A stretch of DNA of 64,000 nucleotides from Rhodocyclales bacterium (GCA_026399435.1 JAPLQX010000043.1:62001-126000); one strand, 5' to 3'. Shown: positions 26,176 to 35,597, counted from the first letter of the stretch. Notes: a model not told the origin generated them from the letters alone. A program made the numbers and translations.

Positions 26176-29100
26176 TCAGTAGCGTTCGCGCAGGTAGATG
26201 TAGGGGGCTTTGGGTGCGCCGAACCTGATGCGGGCTGATGGGTTCTGGTCCCAGTTGCCGCTGCTGGTCCAAGTGCCCCTGAGCCAGGCGGGAACGGTGA
26301 GAGTCAGGTCGGCGCTGCCGACGGCGGAGGTACAGGCCGCGCCGGGTCCGCCGACGCAAGGTTTGTTGAGGATGATAGTGCCAGTGCCCCCACTCAGTGA
26401 CGTCGAACTGGCCGTCATCCAGTTGCCGGTACTGCCCAAACCGGTATTTGGATCAGTACTGGTGATGCGGAAGTTTCCATTGGCAAGCGGGGTGCCGGAC
26501 GTGCCATAGGCGAGAACGCCCATCGTGGAAGTTACTGACGTGCAGGCGTCGTTCGTGTTGAGTGTCCATGTTGTTCCGCTGGAATACTCCGTCCTCACGG
26601 GCACGCGCAGCGGCAGCAGCTCAGACCCATAGGCGTTGGACAAGCGCAGGCGGCCGTAACGCATTTTCTTGTCAATATTGAACGCGATGCCGTTGCCGGA
26701 TGTCGCCACGCCGAAGGCCGCCGGATTGCTGGCGTAGGCAACGCCGTCCGTGTCGATCACGTTGAGCGTCAGCGCGATATCTGCATTGAACGGGGCATTG
26801 GGGGTCGTGCGGGTGAATGCCAGCCCTGTACCCGACCCGAACGTCAGATCGCCCACGCCATTGGTGAACGTCCCGATGGCCGGATCGGCTGTCGTCGCAG
26901 GCAAACCTGTGGTGGTATCGAGCACAGGGGTGGTGCCTCCTCCGAGCGCATCGAAACGCGAGTAACGGGCCGCCTGCGTGTTGGGAGTAAGGCTGGCATT
27001 GGTCAGTTTCATGTACGCACCGGCATAGTTGGTCGTCGGCGCATTGGTCAGCCCGTTGGTCGTGCCATTGCGTGCGGTCACAGTGAGCACCGGCGCGATG
27101 CCATAGGTGAACGGCTGCCCGACGTAGCTGAACGATCCCGCTCCACATGCCGTGGTGAATTGGGGTGCGGTGTAGCTGACCGCGAAATTGTCGGGTATGA
27201 AACGGCCGAAGCCGCTGGCAAGCGCAATCAAGGCATTGCCGAACTTGCAGCCATACTTGCCATTGGCGTCCGCCGTATTAGAAAAGTCTAAACCCGCGGT
27301 AGTAACGCAGTCGTTAGGTTGGTCAATCGCGGTAAAAGCGTTGTCGTAGATCGCATTCGCGGCAAGCCCGAAATTGCCGACCTCGTCGTAGTAGAAGCTC
27401 GCGCCCGATGCCGTGCCGCCCGAGGCCGCGCTGAACGCGCCGCCTATGGTGCCCTGGGTGGAGCTCCCCAACACCATGCCCGATGTGTTATCGATGAGGG
27501 GAATAAGCGCGGGAATGGCGAGGGTGACGCCGGAACCGTTGTCGTAGCCGCTCAGCGCGGTCAGCGCGTTGATTGTGAAGTTCTGCCCGGTCTTGAACGT
27601 CGTCCCCGCGCCGGTCGTACTGTTGTTCGCGGTGGAGGTAATGCTCGAAAACGCCGTCGGCCGAATCGCAAAGCGGTCGGTGGAGCAGCCGATATTTCCT
27701 CCTTGCGTCACACGGACGCGCACATCGCGCCATGCGTTGGCGGGAGCGGTGATGCTTATCGTCGCGCTTCTGCCGCTGGTCCATACGGGCGAAAGCGACT
27801 GGGTCGAGATGACCGTGGTCCATGTCGACCGGCAATTGGTTGCTGCCGTGATCGCGCCTGTATTGTCGCGCGCGTCGAGCAGGTCAACCGTGATCGGGTT
27901 GGTGCTGTAAAGGGTATTGACGCCGGTACGGCCCGCGTTCACCGCCACCACTTGAAGCGTAATTGCCGTCCCCTTGATCTTGGTATAGATGCGTCCCAAA
28001 ATCGCGTTGGCCGGAGTGCTGGCCTCGAACACGTTGAATGCGCCCGGAATGCTGTTGAAACCTGCAAAAGGCACACCGATCGCAAAGTCATTATTGCCCG
28101 CGGCCAGCGGCGTGATATTGGATGCCGTGGTGTCGAGCACGTTGGCCGTACCTGCCGTAGTTGGATACCAGTTGGTGCCGTCATAGCGTTCGATAATGTA
28201 ACTTGGGGTATCGGCAAGATTGTCGCGATCTGTCGCCACGAAAGTAAACTTGGCGGTAATGGCGGTGGCAATCGTGAGGCCGCTATTGGTAAATCTCCAG
28301 TAACGATTCACACTCTTCGTCGCGTCGATGCCGGTTGATGCAATCGGCGTGGTCACTTGCGGGTGATCCGGCGTGAACGTCGATACCGTCAGGCTGCCCG
28401 CAACAGCGGTAATCGTGCCGGCGCTGATGTTTACGGGGGTGAAGTTCGTCGCATCCCCGACAGGAAAATTGTTGCCCGCGAAATAATTGAGACTGGCGCT
28501 GGCGGCGTAGTTCTTCTGAAAATTGCCCACCACATAACTGCTCGCAGTCGGTGTTGCGATGGTACCTGTGGTACCAATAATGACGTTGTTGGCTCCAGTG
28601 GTAATCTGGCCGCTGGTCAGGGTAAGCAGCGTATTGACCGTGGCATTGGCGCCAAGCGTGACACCGTTCGCGCTATTCATGACGAAATTACTGAAGGCCA
28701 GCGCCGTGCCTGACAAGGTCTGCGCCCCCGCCGTACCCTTGTTGCTTGTCACCGTATCGGTGGTTAGCGTGCGAGTGAACGTGCCGTTCATGGTCGCGGT
28801 CGTACCACGCAGGTTCAGGTTTCCGGCAGCGCTATGAATGAATACGCCATTGTTGAGGAAATTCCCATTGGCATTGATGGTCCCCGTAGTACTGTTGGTG
28901 ATCGTTCCGTTGACCGTGGCCCCCGTATTGTTGGTCAGTGTGCCGCCCACGGTGATGGTGCCGGCGGCGGTGAGCCTTATGGTGTCCGCAATGGCGTTGA
29001 CACCCGTGCTGCCGTTGACCAGATTGCCTGCGATGCTGAGCAGGCCAGTGGAGATCGACGTATCCGCAAGAACCGTCGTATTGCTGTTGGTAAAAGTTGC

Positions 29101-30099
29101 CGCGGCGTTGCCGACGGTGAAGGTGCCTGCTGCGATGGCCACAGTGTCGGCGTTGGTCACGCCGGTGGCGCCGTTCACCACAATGCTGCCGGTACTTGTG
29201 ATCGACGCGGTGGCGGTTCCGGCCACCGTGGAAACAAGGCTCAGGTTGCCGGTGATCGTAACAGTGCCGGTACTGGTAGTCAGTAACGCATCCCGGGTAT
29301 TGGCTCCCCCATTGCCGCCGGTGATGATCACATCGCCGGTGATGTTAAAGGTTCCGGCGCCGTTCACTTGAGCCGTGGTCGTGGTGGTATCGGCGGTTCC
29401 CCCGGTAATGTTGAGATTGCCGGTGACGGCAATTTTTCCTGTCGTCACTGAAGTCAGAACGTTGGCGTTGGCGAGGCTCCCCCCATTCAGATTGAGATTG
29501 CCGGTGATGGTAATGGCGTTGGCTCCAGTCGTGGCGGTAAGTTGAGTCGTGGAGACGACTGATCCCCCGTTTAGCGTTACATGCCGGCCGACAGTGATGG
29601 TGCCGGTGGTAACCGTGACCTGACTGGTGCGGGTTGCGGCGGTTCCCCCGACGGTGCCGCCATTGATTATCAGGTCACGTCCGATCGCAAGGTCACGGGC
29701 CACAACGGCGATCTGCTTGGTGACACCATTCGAGGTCGGCGCGTTGATGGTGACGTCGTTGGTGACGGTGAGCTTGTTGCCCGCCACTGCAGCATAGGCA
29801 ATGCCCGAAGAATTGGCGCCGCCGTTGACGGTAACCGACAAGGCCACCGCTCCGGCGATATTGACGGTCACCGTCGTGTTATTGATGATGATTACGGCAT
29901 CGGTCGCAAGTGGCACACGGTTTGCGGCGGGTAGGGTGCAGGTCCAATTTGCGGCAGTGCTCCAGGTTCCCGTGGCGATGTTGGTGCAAGTTTGCGCGCT
30001 CGCGCCTGTTGAAAGGCCGAGCAACATCAGTCCCGTCAGCAAACAGGAAAAATAGGTGCCAGACCAGCTTTTCCGGCTACGCGAAAGAATCGAGTTCAT
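26176..30099 (-). CDS. mshQ: MshQ-like giant secreted pilus-associated protein
   Basis: A protein of 1307 residues. A signal peptide ends at GASAQ (about residue 36). Residues of roughly 40-480 are repetitive, Asn/Thr/Gly-rich and beta-helix-like, with recurring GNLNLNGGS-, TVTITGNLS- and NGTFTRT-type units. The C-terminal part, from about 700, holds the Cys-containing MshQ/DUF6701-type region ending near PSARIRFGAPK. MshQ is thought to be a large adhesin or tip factor. The ATG at 30099 is chosen because AGGA lies 8 bases upstream; the frame also extends to a TTG at 30120. It is the last gene of the structural block. Confidence 0.85.
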   Translation of the reverse strand: MNSILSRSRKSWSGTYFSCLLTGLMLLGLSTGASAQTCTNIATGTWSTAANWTCTLPAANRVPLATDAVIIINNTTVTVNIAGAVALSVTVNGGANSSGIAYAAVAGNKLTVTNDVTINAPTSNGVTKQIAVVARDLAIGRDLIINGGTVGGTAATRTSQVTVTTGTITVGRHVTLNGGSVVSTTQLTATTGANAITITGNLNLNGGSLANANVLTSVTTGKIAVTGNLNITGGTADTTTTTAQVNGAGTFNITGDVIITGGNGGANTRDALLTTSTGTVTITGNLSLVSTVAGTATASITSTGSIVVNGATGVTNADTVAIAAGTFTVGNAAATFTNSNTTVLADTSISTGLLSIAGNLVNGSTGVNAIADTIRLTAAGTITVGGTLTNNTGATVNGTITNSTTGTINANGNFLNNGVFIHSAAGNLNLRGTTATMNGTFTRTLTTDTVTSNKGTAGAQTLSGTALAFSNFVMNSANGVTLGANATVNTLLTLTSGQITTGANNVIIGTTGTIATPTASSYVVGNFQKNYAASASLNYFAGNNFPVGDATNFTPVNISAGTITAVAGSLTVSTFTPDHPQVTTPIASTGIDATKSVNRYWRFTNSGLTIATAITAKFTFVATDRDNLADTPSYIIERYDGTNWYPTTAGTANVLDTTASNITPLAAGNNDFAIGVPFAGFNSIPGAFNVFEASTPANAILGRIYTKIKGTAITLQVVAVNAGRTGVNTLYSTNPITVDLLDARDNTGAITAATNCRSTWTTVISTQSLSPVWTSGRSATISITAPANAWRDVRVRVTQGGNIGCSTDRFAIRPTAFSSITSTANNSTTGAGTTFKTGQNFTINALTALSGYDNGSGVTLAIPALIPLIDNTSGMVLGSSTQGTIGGAFSAASGGTASGASFYYDEVGNFGLAANAIYDNAFTAIDQPNDCVTTAGLDFSNTADANGKYGCKFGNALIALASGFGRFIPDNFAVSYTAPQFTTACGAGSFSYVGQPFTYGIAPVLTVTARNGTTNGLTNAPTTNYAGAYMKLTNASLTPNTQAARYSRFDALGGGTTPVLDTTTGLPATTADPAIGTFTNGVGDLTFGSGTGLAFTRTTPNAPFNADIALTLNVIDTDGVAYASNPAAFGVATSGNGIAFNIDKKMRYGRLRLSNAYGSELLPLRVPVRTEYSSGTTWTLNTNDACTSVTSTMGVLAYGTSGTPLANGNFRITSTDPNTGLGSTGNWMTASSTSLSGGTGTIILNKPCVGGPGAACTSAVGSADLTLTVPAWLRGTWTSSGNWDQNPSARIRFGAPKAPYIYLRERY

Positions 30100-30132
30100 G
30101 GCGTGATCCTGCGTTTGCAACCGTTCATGACT

Positions 30133-30155
30133 TCAAGCGTCTGCGCTGGCGGCAC
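30133..30155 (+). repeat. Partial copy of the interspersed AGTCGGCGCTGGCGG repeat
   Basis: TCAAGCGTCTGCGCTGGCGG matches the copy at 30942 in all but three of 23 positions. It lies between mshQ and the 73-residue ORF. Confidence 0.5.
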
Positions 30156-30207
30156 AAGGAGAGAAAGGGCCAGGCTTGAATTTCATACGACTGATGAATC
30201 CAAGAGG

Positions 30208-30429
30208 TCAAAAGTCGGCGCTGGCGGGACGGCGACCGAGCCGTTCGGCGCGCTCATTGTTCGGCACGTCGGGGAGCGCCGTGCTTTCGCGCCAGTCGCC
30301 CCGCTGCAAGCCCGCGCTTTCTTCGGCAAGCGCTTGCAGCGCGGGGTTGCTCCGATATGCCTGCAACAGGAAATGGCGGTTCGCGTCGATTTCCTCCAGC
30401 AGCCGGTAGTTCTGTTCCGCGGTCATCAT
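30208..30429 (-). CDS. Small hypothetical protein partnered with nucleotidyltransferase
   Basis: A 73-residue protein starting MMTAEQNYRLLEEIDANRHF. Its ATG overlaps the stop of the nucleotidyltransferase gene (30426-30429), so the two are coupled. The last residues (RRPASADF) are encoded by the interspersed repeat, meaning the repeat supplies the stop codon. It is not recognised as a HEPN or known antitoxin domain. The pairing suggests an accessory two-gene cassette, possibly toxin-antitoxin-like, but this is inference. Confidence 0.6.
   Translation of the reverse strand: MMTAEQNYRLLEEIDANRHFLLQAYRSNPALQALAEESAGLQRGDWRESTALPDVPNNERAERLGRRPASADF
30213..30235 (+). repeat. Interspersed repeat, left flank of nucleotidyltransferase cassette
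   Basis: AGTCGGCGCTGGCGG followed by GACGGCGA. With the preceding AGGTCAA it matches the copy at 30946-30968 over about 31 bases with two or three differences. Confidence 0.7.
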
Positions 30430-30917
30430 GTTTTTTGCGCCTGTAGTTTCCGCAGTTCCTCGATGTCGATCGCGTCCTTGCCGCGTCCGGTTCCCGTCTT
30501 CATGGCGATCAGGTGCTCGATCGAGGCCACGGGCACGGTGAGCGTTCCCACGGGAACCAGGACGGCATCGCGCTTGAGATCCGCGAACGATACCACCGGC
30601 CTGACCAGCACGTCGATGACGGTGGCCATCATGTCGGGGCCGCGCAGGGCAAAGGCAAGCATGCCTTTTTCGCGGTACCACTGTTCGATCAGATCGGGGT
30701 TCGCCAGCGAATCGATGGGGACCGGAATGACCGGTTGCAATCCGGCCGCCTTGGCGTTGTCGACAAATCGCCGCAGATTATCCGGCTCCATGGCCAACAC
30801 CACATCCACGTCCATCGTCACCCGCTGGTAACCATGCAGGGCCACGGCAAGCCCCCCGACCAAGACAAAATCAACTTCGGCATCGGTCAGTCCCTTGATC
30901 AGGTCGAACATTCCCAT
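30426..30917 (-). CDS. Nucleotidyltransferase-fold protein (MNT/AbiEii-like)
   Basis: A 163-residue protein with the nucleotidyltransferase signature VLVGGLAVALHGYQRVTMD (19-37) followed by VDVVL, which supplies the GG and DxD-type catalytic residues. The C-terminal SIEHLIAMKTGTGRGKDAID matches the usual end of this family (Lys and Arg-x-Lys-Asp). Such proteins occur as toxins or antitoxins that nucleotidylate partners or tRNAs. It interrupts the MSHA operon between mshP and mshQ and is flanked by direct repeats, so it looks like an acquired cassette. Confidence 0.78.
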   Translation of the reverse strand: MGMFDLIKGLTDAEVDFVLVGGLAVALHGYQRVTMDVDVVLAMEPDNLRRFVDNAKAAGLQPVIPVPIDSLANPDLIEQWYREKGMLAFALRGPDMMATVIDVLVRPVVSFADLKRDAVLVPVGTLTVPVASIEHLIAMKTGTGRGKDAIDIEELRKLQAQKT

Positions 30918-30945
30918 GGCCGGATGTTACCTCGTGCAGGTCAAG

Positions 30946-30968
30946 AGTCGGCGCTGGCGGCACGGCGA
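30946..30968 (+). repeat. Interspersed repeat, right flank of nucleotidyltransferase cassette
   Basis: AGTCGGCGCTGGCGG followed by CACGGCGA, preceded by AGGTCAAG. It lies between the mshP stop and the nucleotidyltransferase start, about 730 bases from the left copy and in the same orientation. Confidence 0.7.
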
Positions 30969-30997
30969 CGATGGGCATGCATGACGCGTCTGCTGCA

Positions 30998-31540
30998 TCA
31001 GAACGCTACCTCAAGGCGGCGTTCGATGTAAAGGTTGCCGGGGGCGGTGTTGGGGCAGGCAACGGTGGTCGCTGTCCATCCGGTAATCGGCTCGCTACAG
31101 GCGGTGGCGGTGATGCTGTAGATTCTCGGGCCACCGGAGCCATCGCTCACCGGAGTGCAGACAACAGTGACTGCAAACCCCGACAGCGTAGTTGCCGCCG
31201 GCACGAAGGATCTGGTGCTGGCAACTGTTGGCAGGGCCTCGCCGGGACAAACGCGGGTATTGGGATCGGCCGAGCCAACTGCTCCCGCCGGGGTGCCATA
31301 ACTGAAATTGTATGGAGCGGCTGGCGCGGCGGCGGCTGATTCCTGCACCTTGTACAGTCCCCATTCGAGTCCCGCCCGCGCCGCCTGATAGGCACGCACG
31401 CCCTGCACGTCGAGTGCCGAGCCGATCTGCTGGCTGGTGGAAATGCTCATGATGAATGCCCCCAGCGCCGCCAGCACGACGAGGATGAAAATTGCCGAGA
31501 CGATGGCGAAGCCGCGCAGGCGTTTGGTTGTTGATCTCAT
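30998..31540 (-). CDS. mshP: MSHA minor pilin-like protein MshP
   Basis: A 180-residue protein whose N-terminus, RGFAIVSAIFILVVLAALGA, is the PilX/MshP type without Glu5. Four Cys occur in the C-terminal domain. The ATG overlaps the mshO stop (31537-31540). It is the last of the minor-pilin run C-D-O-P before the nucleotidyltransferase cassette. Confidence 0.82.
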   Translation of the reverse strand: MRSTTKRLRGFAIVSAIFILVVLAALGAFIMSISTSQQIGSALDVQGVRAYQAARAGLEWGLYKVQESAAAAPAAPYNFSYGTPAGAVGSADPNTRVCPGEALPTVASTRSFVPAATTLSGFAVTVVCTPVSDGSGGPRIYSITATACSEPITGWTATTVACPNTAPGNLYIERRLEVAF

Positions 31541-32412
31541 GGCGCGTTATCGACGTGGATCTGCTGGAACAGGCTCACGCTTTCGCCGCCTGAGGTCAAG
31601 GTGAGTTGCACGTAAAGCAGGCCGCTGCGACCGGTGGCGTTGGCGGTGTATTCGACGGTGCAGGTGGCGTTGGCGGCAAGCTGCGCTGAACTGCCTCCGG
31701 ATGGCGCCGCCTGTGTTGCATTGAAGCCGTAAGACCAGTGGCGGTTAAGGTTGCCGGCGGCCGATTTGGGGCAGGCGTAGCTTACCGCCTGGGTACCGCC
31801 GGGAACGACCTGAAAGCGGGCATCGGGCGAGGGTAGCGGCGGGGACTGGCTGGAAAACACAGTCTGCGTAGCAGCCGTCAGCGTCACCGGGTTGGTCCCG
31901 CCCCAGGCGGCATGCACTTGCGCACGGTTGCATCCCGGGGGAGTGGCGGTGCAATCGTAGGCGTTGGCGGGTCCATATCCGGGCCCGAGGTTGTAGGCAA
32001 CGATGTAGTCACCGGCAGCGATCGGCGGGTTCGCCGGAAGATTGCCCAGCACATCAAACGACGCCGTCGCGCTGGTAAAACTCAAGACATTTCCCGCCGT
32101 GGAACCGTCACCATCGCTTCGGTAGCGGCCACCGGCGCTGGTCATGATGAACTCGATGTAGTAGTTCGTCGCATCGTCGGTCTTCACGCGCAGGCTGTTG
32201 GGCAGCGCCAGCCTTATGTCGCGCGTCATCCGACGCAGGACGACATCGGCGGCATCGGTGAGTTCGGCGCGGCGCACGGAATCGACATAGCCTTCCACCG
32301 GCTTGGTGATGAACACCGCGACGATGCCGGCCAGAATGCCGGTGATGACGATGACCATGATGGCCTCGATCAGGGTAAATCCTGCACTGTGCTGGCGGGG
32401 GCGGCAGTTCAT
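31537..32412 (-). CDS. mshO: MSHA prepilin MshO
   Basis: A 291-residue prepilin with leader ending HSAG and then FTLIEAIMVIVITGILAGIV (Glu5 present). The family block VRRAELTDAADVVLRRMTRD follows, then the C-terminal domain with several Cys. It overlaps mshD and mshP by 4 bases each. Confidence 0.88.
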   Translation of the reverse strand: MNCRPRQHSAGFTLIEAIMVIVITGILAGIVAVFITKPVEGYVDSVRRAELTDAADVVLRRMTRDIRLALPNSLRVKTDDATNYYIEFIMTSAGGRYRSDGDGSTAGNVLSFTSATASFDVLGNLPANPPIAAGDYIVAYNLGPGYGPANAYDCTATPPGCNRAQVHAAWGGTNPVTLTAATQTVFSSQSPPLPSPDARFQVVPGGTQAVSYACPKSAAGNLNRHWSYGFNATQAAPSGGSSAQLAANATCTVEYTANATGRSGLLYVQLTLTSGGESVSLFQQIHVDNAP

Positions 32413-32978
32413 GGCAGCGTGTTCGGCGAATGGCGGGTGCGGTAGCCCTGCAGCGTGATGCTTTCGCCGCCATGGCTTGCGGTGACCGTGATCATCAGGG
32501 ATTCCGTCGCCGCAATACCGTTGAGTGAGCTCTGTTCAACTGCAACCGAGACGCTGTAACCCGCCGGCAGCGCGGTTCCCGTGATCCCGGTCGAAATCGG
32601 AACGGCGTTGTAGTCGCTCACGTTGTCGAGCGGATACGTGGCGCTGAGGCGGGTGTCGGTGTTGCCGGAGACGGTTTCTGCGCCAATAGCTTCGACGGTG
32701 GCGGCGCTGGTACAACCCGTTGCGATAGCAGGAGTGTTGCTGGTCGCTGTCGCTGCTTGCGGATCATCCGGATCGCACCAGGTGAAGGGCTGCAACATCA
32801 CTTCTTCCAGTACTGCCTCGGCCACCGCCAGCATCTGCTTCCTGATCACAGGATCGGCGCTGGACTTGGCAGTGAAATTAAGCACCGTCAGCACGCCCAC
32901 CAAAGCCGTGCTGACGATGACGATGAAGACGATCAGCTCGATCAGCGTCAGGCCGCGCTGGCGGCGACTAATGCACAT
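32409..32978 (-). CDS. mshD: MSHA prepilin MshD
   Basis: A 189-residue prepilin with leader MCISRRQRG then LTLIELIVFIVIVSTALVGV. The core contains AVAEAVLEEVMLQPFTWCDPDD, a known MshD block. The ATG at 32978 gives the normal short leader; the frame upstream overlaps mshC and is not used. It overlaps mshC by 11 bases. Confidence 0.87.
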   Translation of the reverse strand: MCISRRQRGLTLIELIVFIVIVSTALVGVLTVLNFTAKSSADPVIRKQMLAVAEAVLEEVMLQPFTWCDPDDPQAATATSNTPAIATGCTSAATVEAIGAETVSGNTDTRLSATYPLDNVSDYNAVPISTGITGTALPAGYSVSVAVEQSSLNGIAATESLMITVTASHGGESITLQGYRTRHSPNTLP

Positions 32979-33495
32979 AGCCGGTTTCCGCCACGACGGT
33001 AACATCGCCACCGCCGCCTGAAACACTGTAAATATAACTTGCCGCTGTAGCTCTGCCCAGCGGATTGAATACCAGGGTTGCAGGCCCTGCAGTAATAGTG
33101 GTGCCACTTGGTGGTGAAATCTGATTTGTGCTCCCACCTGGGAGGACCAAGTCGCGTGGATATGTTCCCACGAGCGACGTACAAGGGGGAATGGATGTGG
33201 CAGATCCCTCTGGATGACAAGAGTCGACTTTTAAAGCCAAGGTGCTTCCTGTGCGTTGTACTTGCACATTTCGCCGTTGCGCCACCGCCGACTTTCTGGC
33301 GTATTCCAGCGTCGCCTTGACCTTGTCGCGATAGCCGATCTCGTCGAAGCCGCGCAGCAGATCGAAGCGCGGCAGCACGACGGCCGCCATGATGCCGATG
33401 ATCAGCATCACCGCGACCAGTTCAATCAGGCTGAAGCCCGACTGGAGGTGGTTTGTGAAACCTGTCGACTTCGAAAAAGGGACCAGGTGCGCCAT
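32968..33495 (-). CDS. mshC: MSHA prepilin MshC
   Basis: A 175-residue prepilin: leader MAHLVPFSKSTGFTNHLQSG then FSLIELVAVMLIIGIMAAVV. The block VLPRFDLLRGFDEIGYRDKV and a Cys pair (SCHPEG and PPCTSL) follow. The frame is open upstream to 33633, but the ATG at 33495 with GAAGGA about 12 bases before it gives a sensible leader. Confidence 0.82.
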   Translation of the reverse strand: MAHLVPFSKSTGFTNHLQSGFSLIELVAVMLIIGIMAAVVLPRFDLLRGFDEIGYRDKVKATLEYARKSAVAQRRNVQVQRTGSTLALKVDSCHPEGSATSIPPCTSLVGTYPRDLVLPGGSTNQISPPSGTTITAGPATLVFNPLGRATAASYIYSVSGGGGDVTVVAETGYVH

Positions 33496-33693
33496 TTCGA
33501 CTATATTTCCTTCGCTACTGCGACTTGCGCGGGTCATCAGCCGGTGCTTTCGAGCACACACGACACGACAGTTGGAATTATCGCGCAAAAGCTCCGCGGC
33601 CGACTGCACGCGTCGCAGCCAGTTCAGCGACAAGCCTCGAATCGGCCCAAGGAAGCTATTGCGACGGCAAATTGGGGGAACAATTGCGAAACC

Positions 33694-35463
33694 TCAATTG
33701 CCCAGAGCGATCGCCCGCAGCGGACCTATTTCCGGATATTCCAGGGTAGCGCTGGTCAGTTCTTCTACGGTTGCGGCACGCTGCAAGGGGTATGCGCGCA
33801 AGACCGCCAAGGTAAGTTGCCGAGCTTCCTGATCCCTGCCGACAATCGCCAACTGCATGGCGCAACGCGCCACCAATAACCGGGCCGGCGCAAAGCGGAT
33901 GCCGCGCTCGCACAGCACGGTACGGTCTTGCGCTTGCAGCCGGCTCGGCTCGGCCAGAGTGGAAATGGCCAGCAAGGCCCAGGGCGAGAGCAGCGATTCG
34001 TTCTGCAACCTGAGCAGGCGGTCCATGGACATCCGCCACGCGCGTTCCCGATCCGGGTGCGCCGCCAGAGGGATGTTGGACACGGCCTCTATCGTTGTGT
34101 AGTCCTTGCGTAGACTGGTCAATATGAAAGCACCCAGCAAGGAAAAGAGAATCATGTAAACAATGGCCCGGCGGGCGGGCAGCATCATGACCGGCCGACT
34201 GTCGGTAGCGCCCAGCAACAGGGCTGCCGGCCCGAGAAAATAGGCATACCACAGCGGATATTCAAGCAGCGCATGCACCAGGCCAATTCCAAGGATGGCG
34301 CCACACCAGAACTGCTCCAGACCCCACCGACTGCCGAGAAAACGCTTGAACCAAATACCGAGCGCGAGCATGACCATCCCGGTTGCCGGCGCGCCAAACT
34401 CCGCCATGAGCTGCAGGACGACGTTGTGCGCGTGTTCCGCCACCCTGAAGGGCTCGTCACCGGCGTGACTGGAAGCCGCGATAAAGCTCGCCCAGGTATA
34501 GTTGCCCACCCCCTGCCCCAACCAGGGGTGCTCAAGAAAAGCTGACCAGGCCGAGCGCGCGATCTCGAGCCTTGCGCTTGACCCGGAAACCAACTCGTAA
34601 AGCCGCGAGCCTGCCACGGTCACACCAGAGCCAACTTGCAGGCTCAGGCCCAGCCATACTGACAGATCAGGAAGCTGCCGTGTCGCCCAGGCGCCGAAAA
34701 AACTCAGGGCGATCACCACGGGCAACAAAAGCGCGGCATCGGTCAACAACACAGACCCCTGTCCGTGCGGCTCCCGAAGTCTCAGCCAGACGATCACGGC
34801 AAGCAGGACGACCGGGTAGACAAACACGCTGCGCGAACCGCTGAGGACACTTGCAAACGCGATCAGCAGGATCAGCCCCCAAAGCAAGTGTCTGGACAGC
34901 AGTCCGCGCCCGCGCAGGTAGAACGCGGACGCGATGCCGAGCCAGGAATAATGTGAATGATGGTTGGGCTGGGCCAGGTTGGCGTAGACAGCGTCGCTCA
35001 CCTTGGGAAATATCCATCCCCGACCAGCGTTCATGCCCAGCCATTGCGCCAACGCGATTGCGGCTCCGATCAGGGCGCCCAGCACGAGGGCGCTCGCAAT
35101 GACATCGGCGAGGCGAGCAAGCCCGATCTCGTCGGCCAAGTACCGCCCCAGCACCATCAACATGGCGGCCCAAAGCAAATAGACCGCGTAGAGCAGTCCG
35201 ATCTGCGGGAAGACCACACGGCCAAACCCGAACTGCAGCAATAGCGTCAGTAGCAGCACAGCGGGAACGACCAGCACCTGCGGCAGCATCAGCGAGCGGC
35301 CCCGGATGGCTATCAGTCCGGCCATCGCCGCCGCCAGCCCTAGCGCACCCGCCCACCATTCGCTCCAGAAACCGGGAATCGGCATGGAGTGATAGGGCAA
35401 AAGAAATGGCCCGCTCACCATCAAGGCGAGCAGGCCAAGGCTAATTCTTATCGTCGGGCGCAA
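33694..35463 (-). CDS. PglL/Wzy-type O-oligosaccharyltransferase or O-antigen ligase-like protein
   Basis: A 589-residue polytopic membrane protein (about 11-13 hydrophobic segments up to residue 440). The periplasmic loop has the PglL-family blocks LAQPNHHSHYSWLGIAS, LSGSRSVFVYP and EHAHNVVLQLMAEFG, whose His residues are needed for glycan transfer in the family. A soluble C-terminal domain of about 140 residues (Wzy_C_2-like) follows. It lies directly after the mshA-like pilin gene, so pilin O-glycosylation is the likely job. The start is taken as a TTG, with weak support. Confidence 0.82.
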   Translation of the reverse strand: MRPTIRISLGLLALMVSGPFLLPYHSMPIPGFWSEWWAGALGLAAAMAGLIAIRGRSLMLPQVLVVPAVLLLTLLLQFGFGRVVFPQIGLLYAVYLLWAAMLMVLGRYLADEIGLARLADVIASALVLGALIGAAIALAQWLGMNAGRGWIFPKVSDAVYANLAQPNHHSHYSWLGIASAFYLRGRGLLSRHLLWGLILLIAFASVLSGSRSVFVYPVVLLAVIVWLRLREPHGQGSVLLTDAALLLPVVIALSFFGAWATRQLPDLSVWLGLSLQVGSGVTVAGSRLYELVSGSSARLEIARSAWSAFLEHPWLGQGVGNYTWASFIAASSHAGDEPFRVAEHAHNVVLQLMAEFGAPATGMVMLALGIWFKRFLGSRWGLEQFWCGAILGIGLVHALLEYPLWYAYFLGPAALLLGATDSRPVMMLPARRAIVYMILFSLLGAFILTSLRKDYTTIEAVSNIPLAAHPDRERAWRMSMDRLLRLQNESLLSPWALLAISTLAEPSRLQAQDRTVLCERGIRFAPARLLVARCAMQLAIVGRDQEARQLTLAVLRAYPLQRAATVEELTSATLEYPEIGPLRAIALGN

Positions 35464-35510
35464 TGGAAGATCGATTCTGACTCCAAGCCGACCCGGGATG
35501 GTTCCCGGGC

Positions 35511-35532
35511 CGCCGTCCCGTCAGCGCCGACT
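35511..35532 (-). repeat. Interspersed AGTCGGCGCTG repeat, intergenic copy
   Basis: On the minus strand it reads AGTCGGCGCTGACGG followed by GACGGCG, one mismatch from the copy at 30213. It lies between mshA and the glycosyltransferase gene. Confidence 0.65.
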
Positions 35533-35573
35533 TCTAAGGGTTGGCTCTGACGATTAACTGAACCCGACTCAAA

Positions 35574-35590
35574 TTGGGGCTTGTCCCCAA
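35574..35590 (-). terminator. Hairpin after mshA
   Basis: TTGGGG, a 5-base loop and CCCCAA form a short stem just after the mshA stop at 35598. The downstream T run on the minus strand is short (TTTGAG). It may partly stop transcription so that the pilin exceeds downstream products. Confidence 0.45.
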
Positions 35591-35597
35591 CGGCTAT

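Noticed and set aside
27319-28338. Plus-strand open frame of 339 codons inside mshQ
   Set aside because: Antisense shadow of a repetitive gene; Arg/Gly-rich composition and no ribosome binding site.
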